Part shown: positions 29,637 to 39,120 of the stretch, one piece after another | Layout of the letters: each line of letters opens with the position of its first letter | How positions within the stretch are numbered: position 1 is the first letter of the stretch | DNA from: an uncultured Chitinophaga sp. | GTDB taxonomy: Bacteria; Bacteroidota; Bacteroidia; Chitinophagales; Chitinophagaceae | Assembly: GCF_902168175.1 (NCBI RefSeq) | Contig: NZ_CABHOU010000022.1 | Span: forward strand, 1 to 54,355 | Length of the DNA stretch: 54,355 bases | Direction of reading: 5' to 3' | Translations under genes and position numbers: made by a program | The notes under the pieces: generated by a model | Seen by the model: only the letters and a program-made list of their open reading frames with translations | The model's database searches: none | Told to the model about the DNA's origin: nothing

Positions 29637-32181
29637 AACAACATTACATATACCAGAAGTGTCACTGGTGTTATTAGTCGGAGCTTCCAGCTCCGGCAAG
29701 TCCACCTTTGCACGCAAACACTTTAAACCCACAGAAGTAGTATCATCCGATGCGTGCCGTGCTGCGGTAAGCGATGATGAGAACAACCTCTCCGCCACCA
29801 CCGATGCTTTTGACCTGGTGCGTTTCATTGCCTCTAAACGTTTGAAGAACGGCCTACTCACAGTGATAGACGCGACCAACGTTTCGGAAGATGACAGGAA
29901 GAAATGGGTAGCGCTGGCCCGCGAGTACCACGTATTACCGGTAGCCATCGTGATGAACCAGCCGGAGAAAGTACTCGATGAACGCAGTGCCGCCCGTACA
30001 GACAGGCAGGTGCCGGGTCATGCCCTGCACCGCCAGTGGGTACAACTTAAGCGGAGCATCCACCGGTTAAAACTGGAAGGTTTCCGGCACGTGCATGAAC
30101 TGCGCGGTCAGGCGGAGATAGATGCGATTACCCACATCGAACGCGATAAACTATACAACAACAAAAAAGAAGTAACAGGTCCGTTCGATATTATTGGGGA
30201 TATACATGGTTGTTACAACGAGCTGGTATTGTTGCTTACGAAGCTGGGTTACGCACCGCAGCAGGGCGTATGGCGCCATCCCGAAGGGCGTAAGCCAATA
30301 TTCCTCGGCGACCTTTGCGATCGTGGCCCGGCTACACCGGCGGTATTACGCCTGGTAATGGATATCGTTAAATCCGATAACGGTTATTGCGTGGCAGGCA
30401 ACCACGATGTAAAACTGCTTCGCTGGTTAAATGGCAAACATGTGCAGGTGCGTCATGGTCTTGAAAAAACGGTGGAACAACTGGCGAAGGAGCCGGCAGC
30501 ATTCATAGAAGAATTAAAACCATTTCTCGATGGGTTGATAAGCCACTACGTTTTCGATAATGGAAAGCTGGTGGTAGCCCACGCCGGCCTGCGTGAAGAA
30601 ATGCACGGCCGGGGATCGGGGGCGGTGCGGGAGTTTAGTTTGTACGGAGAAACGACTGGCGAGATAGATGAATTCGGATTGCCGGTACGGTACAACTGGG
30701 CGAGTGAATATAGTGGTAAAGCCATGGTGGTATACGGCCATACACCAGTACCACAGGCGCAATGGTTGAACCGTACGATCGATATAGACACTGGTTGTGT
30801 ATTCGGCGGCCATCTTACAGCGCTGCGTTATCCTGAAAGGGAACTGGTGTCTGTACCTGCGGCAGAAGTGTACGTAGTATCGGCAAGGCCGCTGTTGCCC
30901 TCAGGTACAGTGCCATTGTCGCTGCAGCAGGCCAACGACGATGTGCTGGATATAGCCGACTTTACCGGTAAGCAAATTATCGAAACACGTTTCGGCCAGA
31001 ATGTGACCGTGCGCGAGGAGAATAGTATTGCCGCTCTTGAGGTGATGAGCCGTTTCGCTATTAATCCCCAATGGCTTATTTATTTACCACCTACCATGAG
31101 TCCGTCCGAAACGAGTAAACTGGAAGACTATCTTGAGTATCCGCAGGAAGCGTTCTCCTACTTCAAAGGCGTAGGCGTAACGAAAGTGGTGTGCGAGGAA
31201 AAACATATGGGCTCCCGCGCTGTAGTAATCGTAGCAAAGAATGAACAGGCGGTGAAGGAAGCTTTTGGCATTACCGGCGAAGGAATAGGTACGATTTATA
31301 CCCGTACCGGTCGTGCTTATTTTAATGATAAGGCCGTAGAGCAGGAATTACTGCAACGGCTGAACCTGGCTTTGGAAACAACCGGTTTCTACGAGGAGTT
31401 TAATACAGACTGGGCCTGTTTCGATTGTGAGTTAATGCCCTGGAGCGCCAAGGCGCAAAGTTTGTTGCAAACGCAATATGCATCGGTAGGCGCGGCTTCT
31501 GGCAGGGCGATGGATATTGCGGTGCAGGCTTTGCAGCAGACCGCCCTTCGTAACCCCAGTGCTGTACCGCTGCTGGAGAAGTACAGTACACGTAAACAAC
31601 AGGCCGCGCAATTTACCGATGCCTACCGCCAGTACTGCTGGCCGGTAAATAGCATTGCCGATTACAAACTGGCGCCGTTCCATTTATTGGCTACCGCAGG
31701 AAAAACCTACACCAGCCGCGATCACGAATGGCATATGGAAACTATTGCCCGTGTTTGCCGTGGCGATGAACAGGTGTTACTGGCTACTAACTATCGTGTG
31801 TTACACCTCGAAGATGAAATTGATGTAAACAGCGCGCTACAATGGTGGCTGGAGCTTACTGCTAAAGGTGGTGAGGGCATGGTGGTAAAACCGTACGACT
31901 TCATTCACCAGCATCCGCGCGGCATAGCGCAACCTGCCATAAAGATCAGGGGTAGGGAGTACCTGCGTATCATTTACGGACCAGAGTATACTGCTCCCGA
32001 AAACCTGATCCGTCTTAAACAACGCGGTTTATCTGGCAAACGTTCGCTGGCTATGCGTGAGTTTGTTTTAGGGTTAGAGGGATTGGAAAACTTTGTTCAG
32101 AAAGAAGCGCTGCGGAAAGTACACGCCTGTGTATTTGGCGTGCTGGCGTTGGAAAGTGAACCTGTAGATCCAAGACTATAA
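29626..32181 (+). CDS. pnkp: polynucleotide kinase-phosphatase-ligase Pnkp
   Basis: 851 residues, matching bacterial Pnkp. Three modules are visible. The 5'-OH kinase has P-loop GASSSGKST (about 18-26) and DATNVSEDDRKKW. The 2',3' phosphatase has the metallophosphoesterase motifs GDIHGCYNE (191 on), GDLCDRGP (~228), GNHD (~265) and VVYGHTP. The C-terminal adenylyltransferase/ligase has VCEEKHMGSR, with nucleophile Lys526, then DCELMPW and GGEGMVVKPYD. It heals and seals RNA cut by ribotoxins, typically in tRNA anticodon loops, and needs Hen1 to complete ligation. Last gene of the operon; it converges on the metal-efflux operon. Confidence 0.96.
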   Translation: MRDKTTLHIPEVSLVLLVGASSSGKSTFARKHFKPTEVVSSDACRAAVSDDENNLSATTDAFDLVRFIASKRLKNGLLTVIDATNVSEDDRKKWVALAREYHVLPVAIVMNQPEKVLDERSAARTDRQVPGHALHRQWVQLKRSIHRLKLEGFRHVHELRGQAEIDAITHIERDKLYNNKKEVTGPFDIIGDIHGCYNELVLLLTKLGYAPQQGVWRHPEGRKPIFLGDLCDRGPATPAVLRLVMDIVKSDNGYCVAGNHDVKLLRWLNGKHVQVRHGLEKTVEQLAKEPAAFIEELKPFLDGLISHYVFDNGKLVVAHAGLREEMHGRGSGAVREFSLYGETTGEIDEFGLPVRYNWASEYSGKAMVVYGHTPVPQAQWLNRTIDIDTGCVFGGHLTALRYPERELVSVPAAEVYVVSARPLLPSGTVPLSLQQANDDVLDIADFTGKQIIETRFGQNVTVREENSIAALEVMSRFAINPQWLIYLPPTMSPSETSKLEDYLEYPQEAFSYFKGVGVTKVVCEEKHMGSRAVVIVAKNEQAVKEAFGITGEGIGTIYTRTGRAYFNDKAVEQELLQRLNLALETTGFYEEFNTDWACFDCELMPWSAKAQSLLQTQYASVGAASGRAMDIAVQALQQTALRNPSAVPLLEKYSTRKQQAAQFTDAYRQYCWPVNSIADYKLAPFHLLATAGKTYTSRDHEWHMETIARVCRGDEQVLLATNYRVLHLEDEIDVNSALQWWLELTAKGGEGMVVKPYDFIHQHPRGIAQPAIKIRGREYLRIIYGPEYTAPENLIRLKQRGLSGKRSLAMREFVLGLEGLENFVQKEALRKVHACVFGVLALESEPVDPRL

Positions 32182-32182
32182 A

Positions 32183-32212
32183 CAAAAAAAACCGGGGGAG
32201 AAATCCCCCGGT
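32183..32212 (-). terminator. terminator of the metal-efflux operon
   Basis: Perfect 9-bp stem ACCGGGGGA / TCCCCCGGT with a GAAA/TTTC loop. The T-run is on the minus strand (eight A at 32183-32190 on plus), so it ends the efflux operon arriving from the right; it may also slow plus-strand read-through from pnkp. Confidence 0.85.
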
Positions 32213-32267
32213 ATACCTGATTAAAAACAACCACACTACTAAAACCAATCTGCACAACACAACCTTT

Positions 32268-35200
32268 CTATATATTCACATGCTTTTTTCTTACTGACCA
32301 ATAATAGAACACCGGGAACACCAACAGGGTGAAGATCGTAGCCGACACTAATCCTCCGATGATCACGATGGCAAGGGGCTTCTGCGACTCTGAGCCAATA
32401 CCGGTGCTGAGTGCGGCGGGCGTAAGACCCAGTGCCGCCATCAAAGCGGTCATAATTACTGGTCGTGTTCTTGTTTTTACGCCTTCGACTATAGCTGGTA
32501 CCAGCGCCAGTCGTTGTTTCAGGTTATTATGGAATTCGGAAATAAGGATCACCCCGTTTTGTACGCATATCCCGAACAGGGCAATGAAGCCCACGCCGGC
32601 CGATATGCCGAAGTTGATGCCGGCCAGGTGTAAGGCCAGTATGCCTCCGATCAATGCGAAGGGTACGTTGGCGAGTACCAGCGAAGCATCGCCGATATTG
32701 CCGAACATGATGAACAGCAGCACAAATATCAGGATTAAGCTGATGGGTACTACCTGTCCAAGACGTGCCGTTGCCCTTACCTGGTTCTCAAATTCGCCGG
32801 TCCAGCCAATGGTGTAGCCAGCAGGTAATTCGATGCTTTTTGCTACACGTGCCTGCGCTTCGGCAATAGTGCTGCCCAGGTCACGGTCGCGGATGGAGAA
32901 CTTAATACCGATAAAACGTTTGGTGTTGTCGCGGTAAATGAAGGCCGGGCCGGTTACTTTATCCATGTCGGCAATTTCCTTCAGGGGAATACTTTCGCCC
33001 CGCATCGTAGGCACACGTAATTGCATGATGTCGTCTTCATTCTTGCGATACTCCTGTTCGTAACGGATGCGCACGGGAAACTTCCGTTCGCCTTCGTACT
33101 TCTCTGTGGCGGTTTTACCACCTATCGCCATCTCGATAATACTTTGCGCATCGGCCTTCTGTACGCCGTATATCGCCATCTTCTCCTCATCCAGCGATAC
33201 GCTTATTTCGGGCTGGCCTATATTTCGGAGGATGCCCAGGTCTTTAATGCCTTCGATATCTTTTACTTCGGCCATTACCTTTTCGGCCAGGGCGTCCAGT
33301 TTGGTAAGATCATCACCATAAATCTTTATACCGTTACTTGCCTTAAAACCTGCTACTGCCTCCGCTACGTTATCGATAACGGGTTGTGAGTAGTTGTACA
33401 AAACGCCCTGGTAGTGACTTAACTGCTGGTCCATTTCATCAATCAACTGCTCCACACTTATCTTTCTGTCCCATTCCTTTTTCGGCTTCAGGTCTACCTG
33501 GAACTGCAGGAAGTAAAACCCGTTAGGATCTGTCCCATCGTTCGATCGGCCGGTTTGTGACAATACACTGCTTACCTCGGGGAACGATTGCAGGTCGCGG
33601 CGAAGGGTTTTGGCCATGTTCACGCTCTCTGGTAACGAAAGGCTCATCGGTAGTTCGGCCGTCACCCACAGGGCTCCTTCGTTCAATTGTGGTAAAAACT
33701 CGGTTCCCAGCCAGCGGGTGGAGAACAACGACAGTGCCAATACCGCTACAGATATTATTACGCTGGCGCGTTTATGTTTAAACGTTACGGCAAAACCTTT
33801 ACCAACGATGTAATTAAAGAAGTTGACGAAAGGATTGTTCTTCTCGCGCACATTCTTCCTTAGTAATATCGATACCAGTACCGGAACAAGTGTGAGCGTG
33901 AACAGGAGTGCGCCGAGTAACGCAAAACCCAATGTCCAGGCGAGTGGCGAGAACATTTTTCCTTCTACTTTCTGGAAGGCGAATATGGGCAACAGGGCCG
34001 ATATGATGATGAGTTTAGAAAAGAACACCGCTTTACCAAGCCCGGCGCCCGTTTTCTTAATAAGACCGAGTTTCGATAGTTTATTAAACCGTTCCATCCC
34101 AAACTTGTGGGCCTTATGGTCGAGCGCAACAAATAGTCCCTCCACCATTACCACCGCACCGTCAATGATGATCCCGAAGTCTACCGCCCCCAACGATAAT
34201 AAGTTGGCGCTCATGCCCTTCATCTTCAAACACATAAAGGCAAACAGCAGCGAAAGCGGGATGATAATCGATACGATCAGCGTAGTGCGCCAGTCGGCCA
34301 TAAAAATGAACACGATTACCGTTACGAAAACAATACCTTCCACCAGGTTGTGCATCACGGTTTGCGTGCAGTACTCCATCAGGTTATCACGATCGTAAAA
34401 CACTTCCATCTTCACATCGTGTGGTAATACGTTGGCATTGATCTCGTTGATGCGGGCCTTTACGCGGGCCAGCACTTCACCCGGATTTTCATCCTTCCGC
34501 ATCACCACAATACCTTCTACCACATCATCTTTATCATTTAAACCCACCTGTCCCACCCGTGTGGCGCTGGCTTCGGCAACGGCGGCAATGTTCTTCACCA
34601 GTACCGGGTTATCATTGTAGTTAGCCACGATGGTGTTTTCGATATCGCGGCTGGTGTTAAGTAGCCCCAGACCCCGTACCACGTAGGCTTGTCCATTCTT
34701 TTCTATCACGTCGCCACCTACGTTCAGGTTGGCTTTGGTCACTGCTTCATATACCTGTAGCGGCGTAAGGTCGTATTTCTGGAGTTTTACCGGGTCTACC
34801 GATATCTCATAAATCTTCTCCTGTCCGCCGAAGGCTACTACATCAGCCACGCCGGGTACAGCGCGCAACTGCCGGTCGATCACCCAGTTCTGTAAGGTGA
34901 GCAGTTCGCGGGTGTCACGCTTGTCGCCCTTCAGTACATACCGGTAAATTTCACCGGTGGGGCCGTATGGTGGCTGTACGTCAGGCTCCACCTCTTCGGG
35001 TAATTGTACGTTGCGTAGCTGGTTGTTTACCTGTTGCCTGGCGAAGAAGTCTTCCACATTATCGTCAAAAATGATTTTGATAACAGAGAGGCCGAACATG
35101 GTTACACTGCGCACGTTCGCCTTTTTCTGTACCGAGTTCATGGCAATTTCTATCGGGGTGGTCACAAAACGCTCCACCTCTTCTGCACTACGGCCATTCC

Positions 35201-35366
35201 ATTCCGTTACCACTACTATCTGCGTATTGGTTACATCGGGAAAGGCCTCCAGCGGGATGTTCATATAACTGATCCAGCCGGCAATAGCCAGTATGGCGGT
35301 ACAGAAGAATACGAACAGTTTATTGCGGAGCGATATGGCAATAATATTTTTTATGAATTTGTTCAT
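32268..35366 (-). CDS. CzcA-type heavy-metal efflux RND pump
   Basis: 1032 residues, full length for the HME-RND family, with 12 predicted membrane helices in two repeats. The fourth-helix motif VDFGIIIDGAVVMVEG gives Asp, Asp (+6) and Glu (+13), the D-D-E triad of CzcA-like pumps for divalent ions (Zn, Co, Cd, Ni) rather than CusA-like Cu/Ag pumps. Porter-domain signatures (EAFPDVTNTQIVVVTEWNG, AGYTIGWTGEFENQ) are clear. It works with the adaptor and outer-membrane proteins encoded just upstream to expel metal across both membranes. Last gene of the operon. Metal specificity is inferred from the motif only. Confidence 0.93.
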   Translation of the reverse strand: MNKFIKNIIAISLRNKLFVFFCTAILAIAGWISYMNIPLEAFPDVTNTQIVVVTEWNGRSAEEVERFVTTPIEIAMNSVQKKANVRSVTMFGLSVIKIIFDDNVEDFFARQQVNNQLRNVQLPEEVEPDVQPPYGPTGEIYRYVLKGDKRDTRELLTLQNWVIDRQLRAVPGVADVVAFGGQEKIYEISVDPVKLQKYDLTPLQVYEAVTKANLNVGGDVIEKNGQAYVVRGLGLLNTSRDIENTIVANYNDNPVLVKNIAAVAEASATRVGQVGLNDKDDVVEGIVVMRKDENPGEVLARVKARINEINANVLPHDVKMEVFYDRDNLMEYCTQTVMHNLVEGIVFVTVIVFIFMADWRTTLIVSIIIPLSLLFAFMCLKMKGMSANLLSLGAVDFGIIIDGAVVMVEGLFVALDHKAHKFGMERFNKLSKLGLIKKTGAGLGKAVFFSKLIIISALLPIFAFQKVEGKMFSPLAWTLGFALLGALLFTLTLVPVLVSILLRKNVREKNNPFVNFFNYIVGKGFAVTFKHKRASVIISVAVLALSLFSTRWLGTEFLPQLNEGALWVTAELPMSLSLPESVNMAKTLRRDLQSFPEVSSVLSQTGRSNDGTDPNGFYFLQFQVDLKPKKEWDRKISVEQLIDEMDQQLSHYQGVLYNYSQPVIDNVAEAVAGFKASNGIKIYGDDLTKLDALAEKVMAEVKDIEGIKDLGILRNIGQPEISVSLDEEKMAIYGVQKADAQSIIEMAIGGKTATEKYEGERKFPVRIRYEQEYRKNEDDIMQLRVPTMRGESIPLKEIADMDKVTGPAFIYRDNTKRFIGIKFSIRDRDLGSTIAEAQARVAKSIELPAGYTIGWTGEFENQVRATARLGQVVPISLILIFVLLFIMFGNIGDASLVLANVPFALIGGILALHLAGINFGISAGVGFIALFGICVQNGVILISEFHNNLKQRLALVPAIVEGVKTRTRPVIMTALMAALGLTPAALSTGIGSESQKPLAIVIIGGLVSATIFTLLVFPVFYYWSVRKKHVNI

Positions 35367-35374
35367 GGGAAAGA

Positions 35375-36454
35375 TCAGTCGTTTAATGCGTCATACACCA
35401 TAATTCCGTTACGGGAAATCACTTTTTCATTTTCCTGCAGGCCCGCCTCGATGTACGATACATCGCCTACCTGGCTATACACCTTTACCTGGCGGGTTTC
35501 GATATTGCTACGGTCTTTAAACACCATCGCCCAGTTTTTGCTCTTATCGAAAATGATGGCCGACGAAGGCACGGCTACCAGTTTTTTATTTTCCGAGAAC
35601 AGTAGTTTAACCGAGGCGCTCATTTCAGGCTTCAGCAACAGTTCCTTATTGGGTATGCGTATCAGCAGTTTCATGGCCTTTGTATCAGGATCTATCGCAT
35701 TAAAAATCCTGTCTACCTTACCATGAAATACCTTGCCTGCATAACTCATCGTACTTATTTCCGCTTCGTAACCCACGGCCACACTGGCAATGTCGGTTTC
35801 GTTCACATTCGCTAATACCCATACTTCATCTATTTGCGCAATAGAAAACAGTGCATCTGTTTTATCGCTGCGCAACTGTTCGTTTTGGTTAATATTTTTA
35901 GATACGATAAAACCACTGCCGGGTGCCGTAATGTTCATGATCGAACCATCTTTAAGGCTGTAGATGTGGTAGATCTCAGAAATTCTTGCCTGCTCCGCTT
36001 TCGCTTTCTCCAGCTCTTTGGCGGCGGCGGTTACATCTTTCTCAGAATTCAGTTTGCCTTCGTACAGGTCTTTTGCTACCTGATAATTCTTTTCTGCCAG
36101 GGCAACGTCGGCATTGGCGTCCAGTTGCTGGCGCTGGAAGTCGGCCACTTCGCCACTGCGCACCACTGCTAATACCTGGCCTTGTTTAACATAATCGCCC
36201 AACTCCACATTTATCTTCATCACATTTCCCCCCACTAATGGATAAACCTGGGCCAGGCGATTGTTGTCGGCGGCTACTTTGCCAAAAAGTTTCAATTCAT
36301 TACGCACATCAGATATAGCGGCTACGGCAAATTCGCATCGGGCCATCATGCTATCGCTCAGCGAAAAGCTCCATGCCTTTTCCTCATGCTGTGGCTGCGG
36401 TTTGCATCCGCCGGCCATAGCGGCCAGCAGCGCGGTGTATAATAAGTACTTCAT
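35375..36454 (-). CDS. RND periplasmic adaptor (CzcB/CusB-like)
   Basis: 359 residues. Lipoprotein signal MKYLLYTALLAAMAGGC (Cys17). The lipoyl half (NELKLFGKVAADNNRLAQVYPLVGG, ELGDYVKQGQVLAVV), an alpha-hairpin (about 110-165, DANADVALAEKNYQVAKDLYEGKL), the second lipoyl half and the beta-barrel (VNETDIASVAVGYEAEI) are in order. No Met- or His-rich metal-binding extension is seen. It bridges pump and outer-membrane channel. Eight bases separate it from the pump gene. Confidence 0.92.
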   Translation of the reverse strand: MKYLLYTALLAAMAGGCKPQPQHEEKAWSFSLSDSMMARCEFAVAAISDVRNELKLFGKVAADNNRLAQVYPLVGGNVMKINVELGDYVKQGQVLAVVRSGEVADFQRQQLDANADVALAEKNYQVAKDLYEGKLNSEKDVTAAAKELEKAKAEQARISEIYHIYSLKDGSIMNITAPGSGFIVSKNINQNEQLRSDKTDALFSIAQIDEVWVLANVNETDIASVAVGYEAEISTMSYAGKVFHGKVDRIFNAIDPDTKAMKLLIRIPNKELLLKPEMSASVKLLFSENKKLVAVPSSAIIFDKSKNWAMVFKDRSNIETRQVKVYSQVGDVSYIEAGLQENEKVISRNGIMVYDALND

Positions 36455-36457
36455 TTA

Positions 36458-37702
36458 TCAGTAAACATTTGTTGCGGTTACATAATTAATTTGTGCGGCG
36501 GCAAGGGCGAGTTGGTTCTTAACGCGTTCAAACTCGGTAAGCGATTCATTGTACGACTCCAGGAAGTCTACAAACTCAAGTATCGAAATATTACGCTTCT
36601 GGAAATTGCTGTTAATGCCTTGCAGTACAGCGTCGAAGTCGTTGGTGTACAGTCGTTTTACTTTGCTGTATTCGCGTATGCTGCGTTGCATGTTTTGCCA
36701 GGAGGCAAACACTTCTGCCCTTACCGCCGATGTTTTGTGCGCGCCGTAGATAGCAGCAGCCTTTACGCCGGCTTCCGCTGCGCGGATATTCCCTTTGTTA
36801 CGGTCCCACAGCGGTAGCGGCATGCCAATACCCGTCATATATTGGTTGCGCCAGGCGTTACCCAACTGATCGTAGCTCAGGTTAAGCGTTACATCGGGTA
36901 CACGTTGCCTTTTTTCAAGGGATAGCTGCAACTGTGAAATGTTTTGTTGCCCTTTTACCTGCTGTACATCCGGCCGGTGTTGCATGGCCAGGTTGTACAG
37001 TTCGTCGTTATCTTTCAGCAACAGCAGGTTGTCGAAGGCGTTGGCAGCGATAGTGGGATAAATAAGCGTGGTTTTTTGTAGCAGTAATTGCAGGTTTTTT
37101 AGCGCCTCAACTTCCATGGCCGCCATTTCGGAGCGGTCGTTATTGATTTTTAGGTACACCGACTTTAACCGCACCACTTCCTGTAAGGGCAGGTTGCCTT
37201 TCGCCGCCTGTTCCTCAAAACGGGTGATGAGCGTATCCAGTGCTTTCAACTGCCTGTCGTAATGTGTGGTCACGGTTTGTTGTTGATACAGCGAAAGCAG
37301 GTTACTGTGCAGTTGCAGGCGCAAACTGCGTAACAGTTCTTCAAACTCCGCCACGGCCAGTTCTTTATGCTGGCGGGCAATGGCAATCTCTGTTTTACGT
37401 TTACCACCCAGCAACAGCAGTTGTTCAAAGGAAAACACCTTTTCGCCATTCTTCCCGATGAGGAAGACTTTGCGGTTATCGGTATCGTAAGTGTGTAGTT
37501 CGGCGGAGATGTTAGGATTAGGATAGGCTTTGGCCTGAATGATCAGTGCTTCCTGAGCGCTGATGTTATACTGCTCCGCCAGCAGTAGTAAATTTTCTTT
37601 AAGAAAGATGCTGTCGGCCTGCTCCGGCGTAAGCGAAAGAGAACTTTGCGCTTTAACGGTAAAGGGAGCTGCCAGCAACATGATATACGGCAAATACTTC
37701 AT
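36458..37702 (-). CDS. TolC-family outer-membrane efflux protein (CzcC-like)
   Basis: 414 residues with signal peptide MKYLPYIMLLAAPFTVKAQ. Two long helical repeats typical of outer-membrane efflux proteins are seen (about 25-210 and 230-410: LLLAEQYNISAQEALIIQAKAYPNPNIS and DVTLNLSYDQLGNAWRNQ). It forms the exit duct for the pump. It starts 56 bases after the histidine kinase gene and ends three bases before the adaptor gene. Confidence 0.92.
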   Translation of the reverse strand: MKYLPYIMLLAAPFTVKAQSSLSLTPEQADSIFLKENLLLLAEQYNISAQEALIIQAKAYPNPNISAELHTYDTDNRKVFLIGKNGEKVFSFEQLLLLGGKRKTEIAIARQHKELAVAEFEELLRSLRLQLHSNLLSLYQQQTVTTHYDRQLKALDTLITRFEEQAAKGNLPLQEVVRLKSVYLKINNDRSEMAAMEVEALKNLQLLLQKTTLIYPTIAANAFDNLLLLKDNDELYNLAMQHRPDVQQVKGQQNISQLQLSLEKRQRVPDVTLNLSYDQLGNAWRNQYMTGIGMPLPLWDRNKGNIRAAEAGVKAAAIYGAHKTSAVRAEVFASWQNMQRSIREYSKVKRLYTNDFDAVLQGINSNFQKRNISILEFVDFLESYNESLTEFERVKNQLALAAAQINYVTATNVY

Positions 37703-37758
37703 GCCACAATATTGGCAAGAAGCAACTTAAGATTTCCTTAAGAGGGATAAAGATGTGC

Positions 37759-39120
37759 TTAAGACGGAAGTTTTATCGTAAAACAGTTCTTCCCATCTTC
37801 TACGCTATATTGCGCCGAAGCCCCGTGCAGTTGCAGGATGCGGGCCACCATTACCAGGCCCAGACCAATACCGTTTTTGTTCCGGCTGTTGCTGCCGCGG
37901 AAGAAGTAGCCGAAGAGGTAAGGCTGTTCTTCAGGCGCCAGGGTAGCGCCATTATTGAGTAAACGTACCTGTAAAGCACCATCGTTTTTCATTACTTCAA
38001 TGGATGCGGAACTGTCGTCTGAATATTCACTGGCGTTTTTAAGCAGGTTGTAGAAGGCGAGTTTCAGCATTCTTTCATTGCCTGCCACTTCCATGTCGGC
38101 CGCACTGGTAATATTGTCGGCGGTGTTAAAACCAAAGCGACTGGATGGATAAACGACCTGCAGGTCGTCGGTGCATTCGAACAAAAGCTCGTCTATCCGC
38201 ACACGATCGGTAAATACCTGCGGTGTTGTTTGTTGATAACGGGAGATTTCTATGAGCGTATTGATCACGCCGGCGATCTGCATCAATCCTTCTTTCTGAA
38301 AGCCAAGACTTTGCTTCCAGGTATCGGGCTTGTCTTCGTTCAGCCCTCTTTCTATATTGGAAATCAATACAGCTATCGGATTTTTTAGTTCATGCGATAC
38401 GTGCTGGATAAAGTTTTTCTGGTAGGCAAACGATTCGTCTACACGGGTGAGCATATTATTAAATCCTGTTGCCAGCGAGGCTATTTCATCGGTGCTGCCC
38501 GGCACTTCCACCTTCTCCAGGTTGGTGGCCGAAATACGGTCTACCTGCCTGGTGAGTGATGTAATGGGGCTGGTAATTTGTTTCGACAAAAACAGCGTTA
38601 CAAAAAATGAAAGTGAAAGAGAGATGAGGAAGATGATGATGAGCAGCCAGCCCAGGAAGTTAAGGCTGTCGCGGCCGGCCTTGTCGTAGGCTTTTCCGAT
38701 TGCGAAGTATTTGTGGCCGTTGTGGTAAATGATGTGTGCTACGATGTCGAATTGGCCTTCGCTGTTCAATATTTCGTGCCGGCCGTTGTCGCGCAGTTCG
38801 CGTACCAGGCTGCGTGCGTAAGGTATTTTGGCATCGTCTATACTGGTATAAATGTTTTTACCGGTACTGTCGAACAGTAATATTTTTTCGTCGTGCAGCG
38901 TGTAAATGGTGGTTTCGTCAAAGTTGTCGATAAGACTTTTATCAATACGTTCGGCGGTAGACAGTAATTTGAGTACCGTGGTATTAAGGTCTTTGATCCG
39001 CTGGTAAAACTCCTGCTGGCGGTTAAGCGCAGAAATGTAATAGACACTGGCCAGCGTTAGGCCCAGTATCAATATAAAGAAGAAGGAAAAGGAGCGGAGT
39101 ATTTTTTTTCTAAGCTTCAT
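37759..39120 (-). CDS. sensor histidine kinase of the metal-efflux operon
   Basis: 453 residues. Two membrane helices (about 9-30 and 158-182) enclose a periplasmic sensor of about 125 residues; a HAMP linker follows (SKQITSPITSLTRQVDRISATN). The H-box HVSHELKNPIAVL places the phospho-accepting His at residue 243. The N-box NLLKNASEY and G-boxes (GNSRNKNGIGLGLVMV region) complete the kinase. It overlaps the response-regulator gene by 11 bases and leads the efflux genes, so it most likely senses periplasmic metal and induces them. Confidence 0.94.
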   Translation of the reverse strand: MKLRKKILRSFSFFFILILGLTLASVYYISALNRQQEFYQRIKDLNTTVLKLLSTAERIDKSLIDNFDETTIYTLHDEKILLFDSTGKNIYTSIDDAKIPYARSLVRELRDNGRHEILNSEGQFDIVAHIIYHNGHKYFAIGKAYDKAGRDSLNFLGWLLIIIFLISLSLSFFVTLFLSKQITSPITSLTRQVDRISATNLEKVEVPGSTDEIASLATGFNNMLTRVDESFAYQKNFIQHVSHELKNPIAVLISNIERGLNEDKPDTWKQSLGFQKEGLMQIAGVINTLIEISRYQQTTPQVFTDRVRIDELLFECTDDLQVVYPSSRFGFNTADNITSAADMEVAGNERMLKLAFYNLLKNASEYSDDSSASIEVMKNDGALQVRLLNNGATLAPEEQPYLFGYFFRGSNSRNKNGIGLGLVMVARILQLHGASAQYSVEDGKNCFTIKLPS

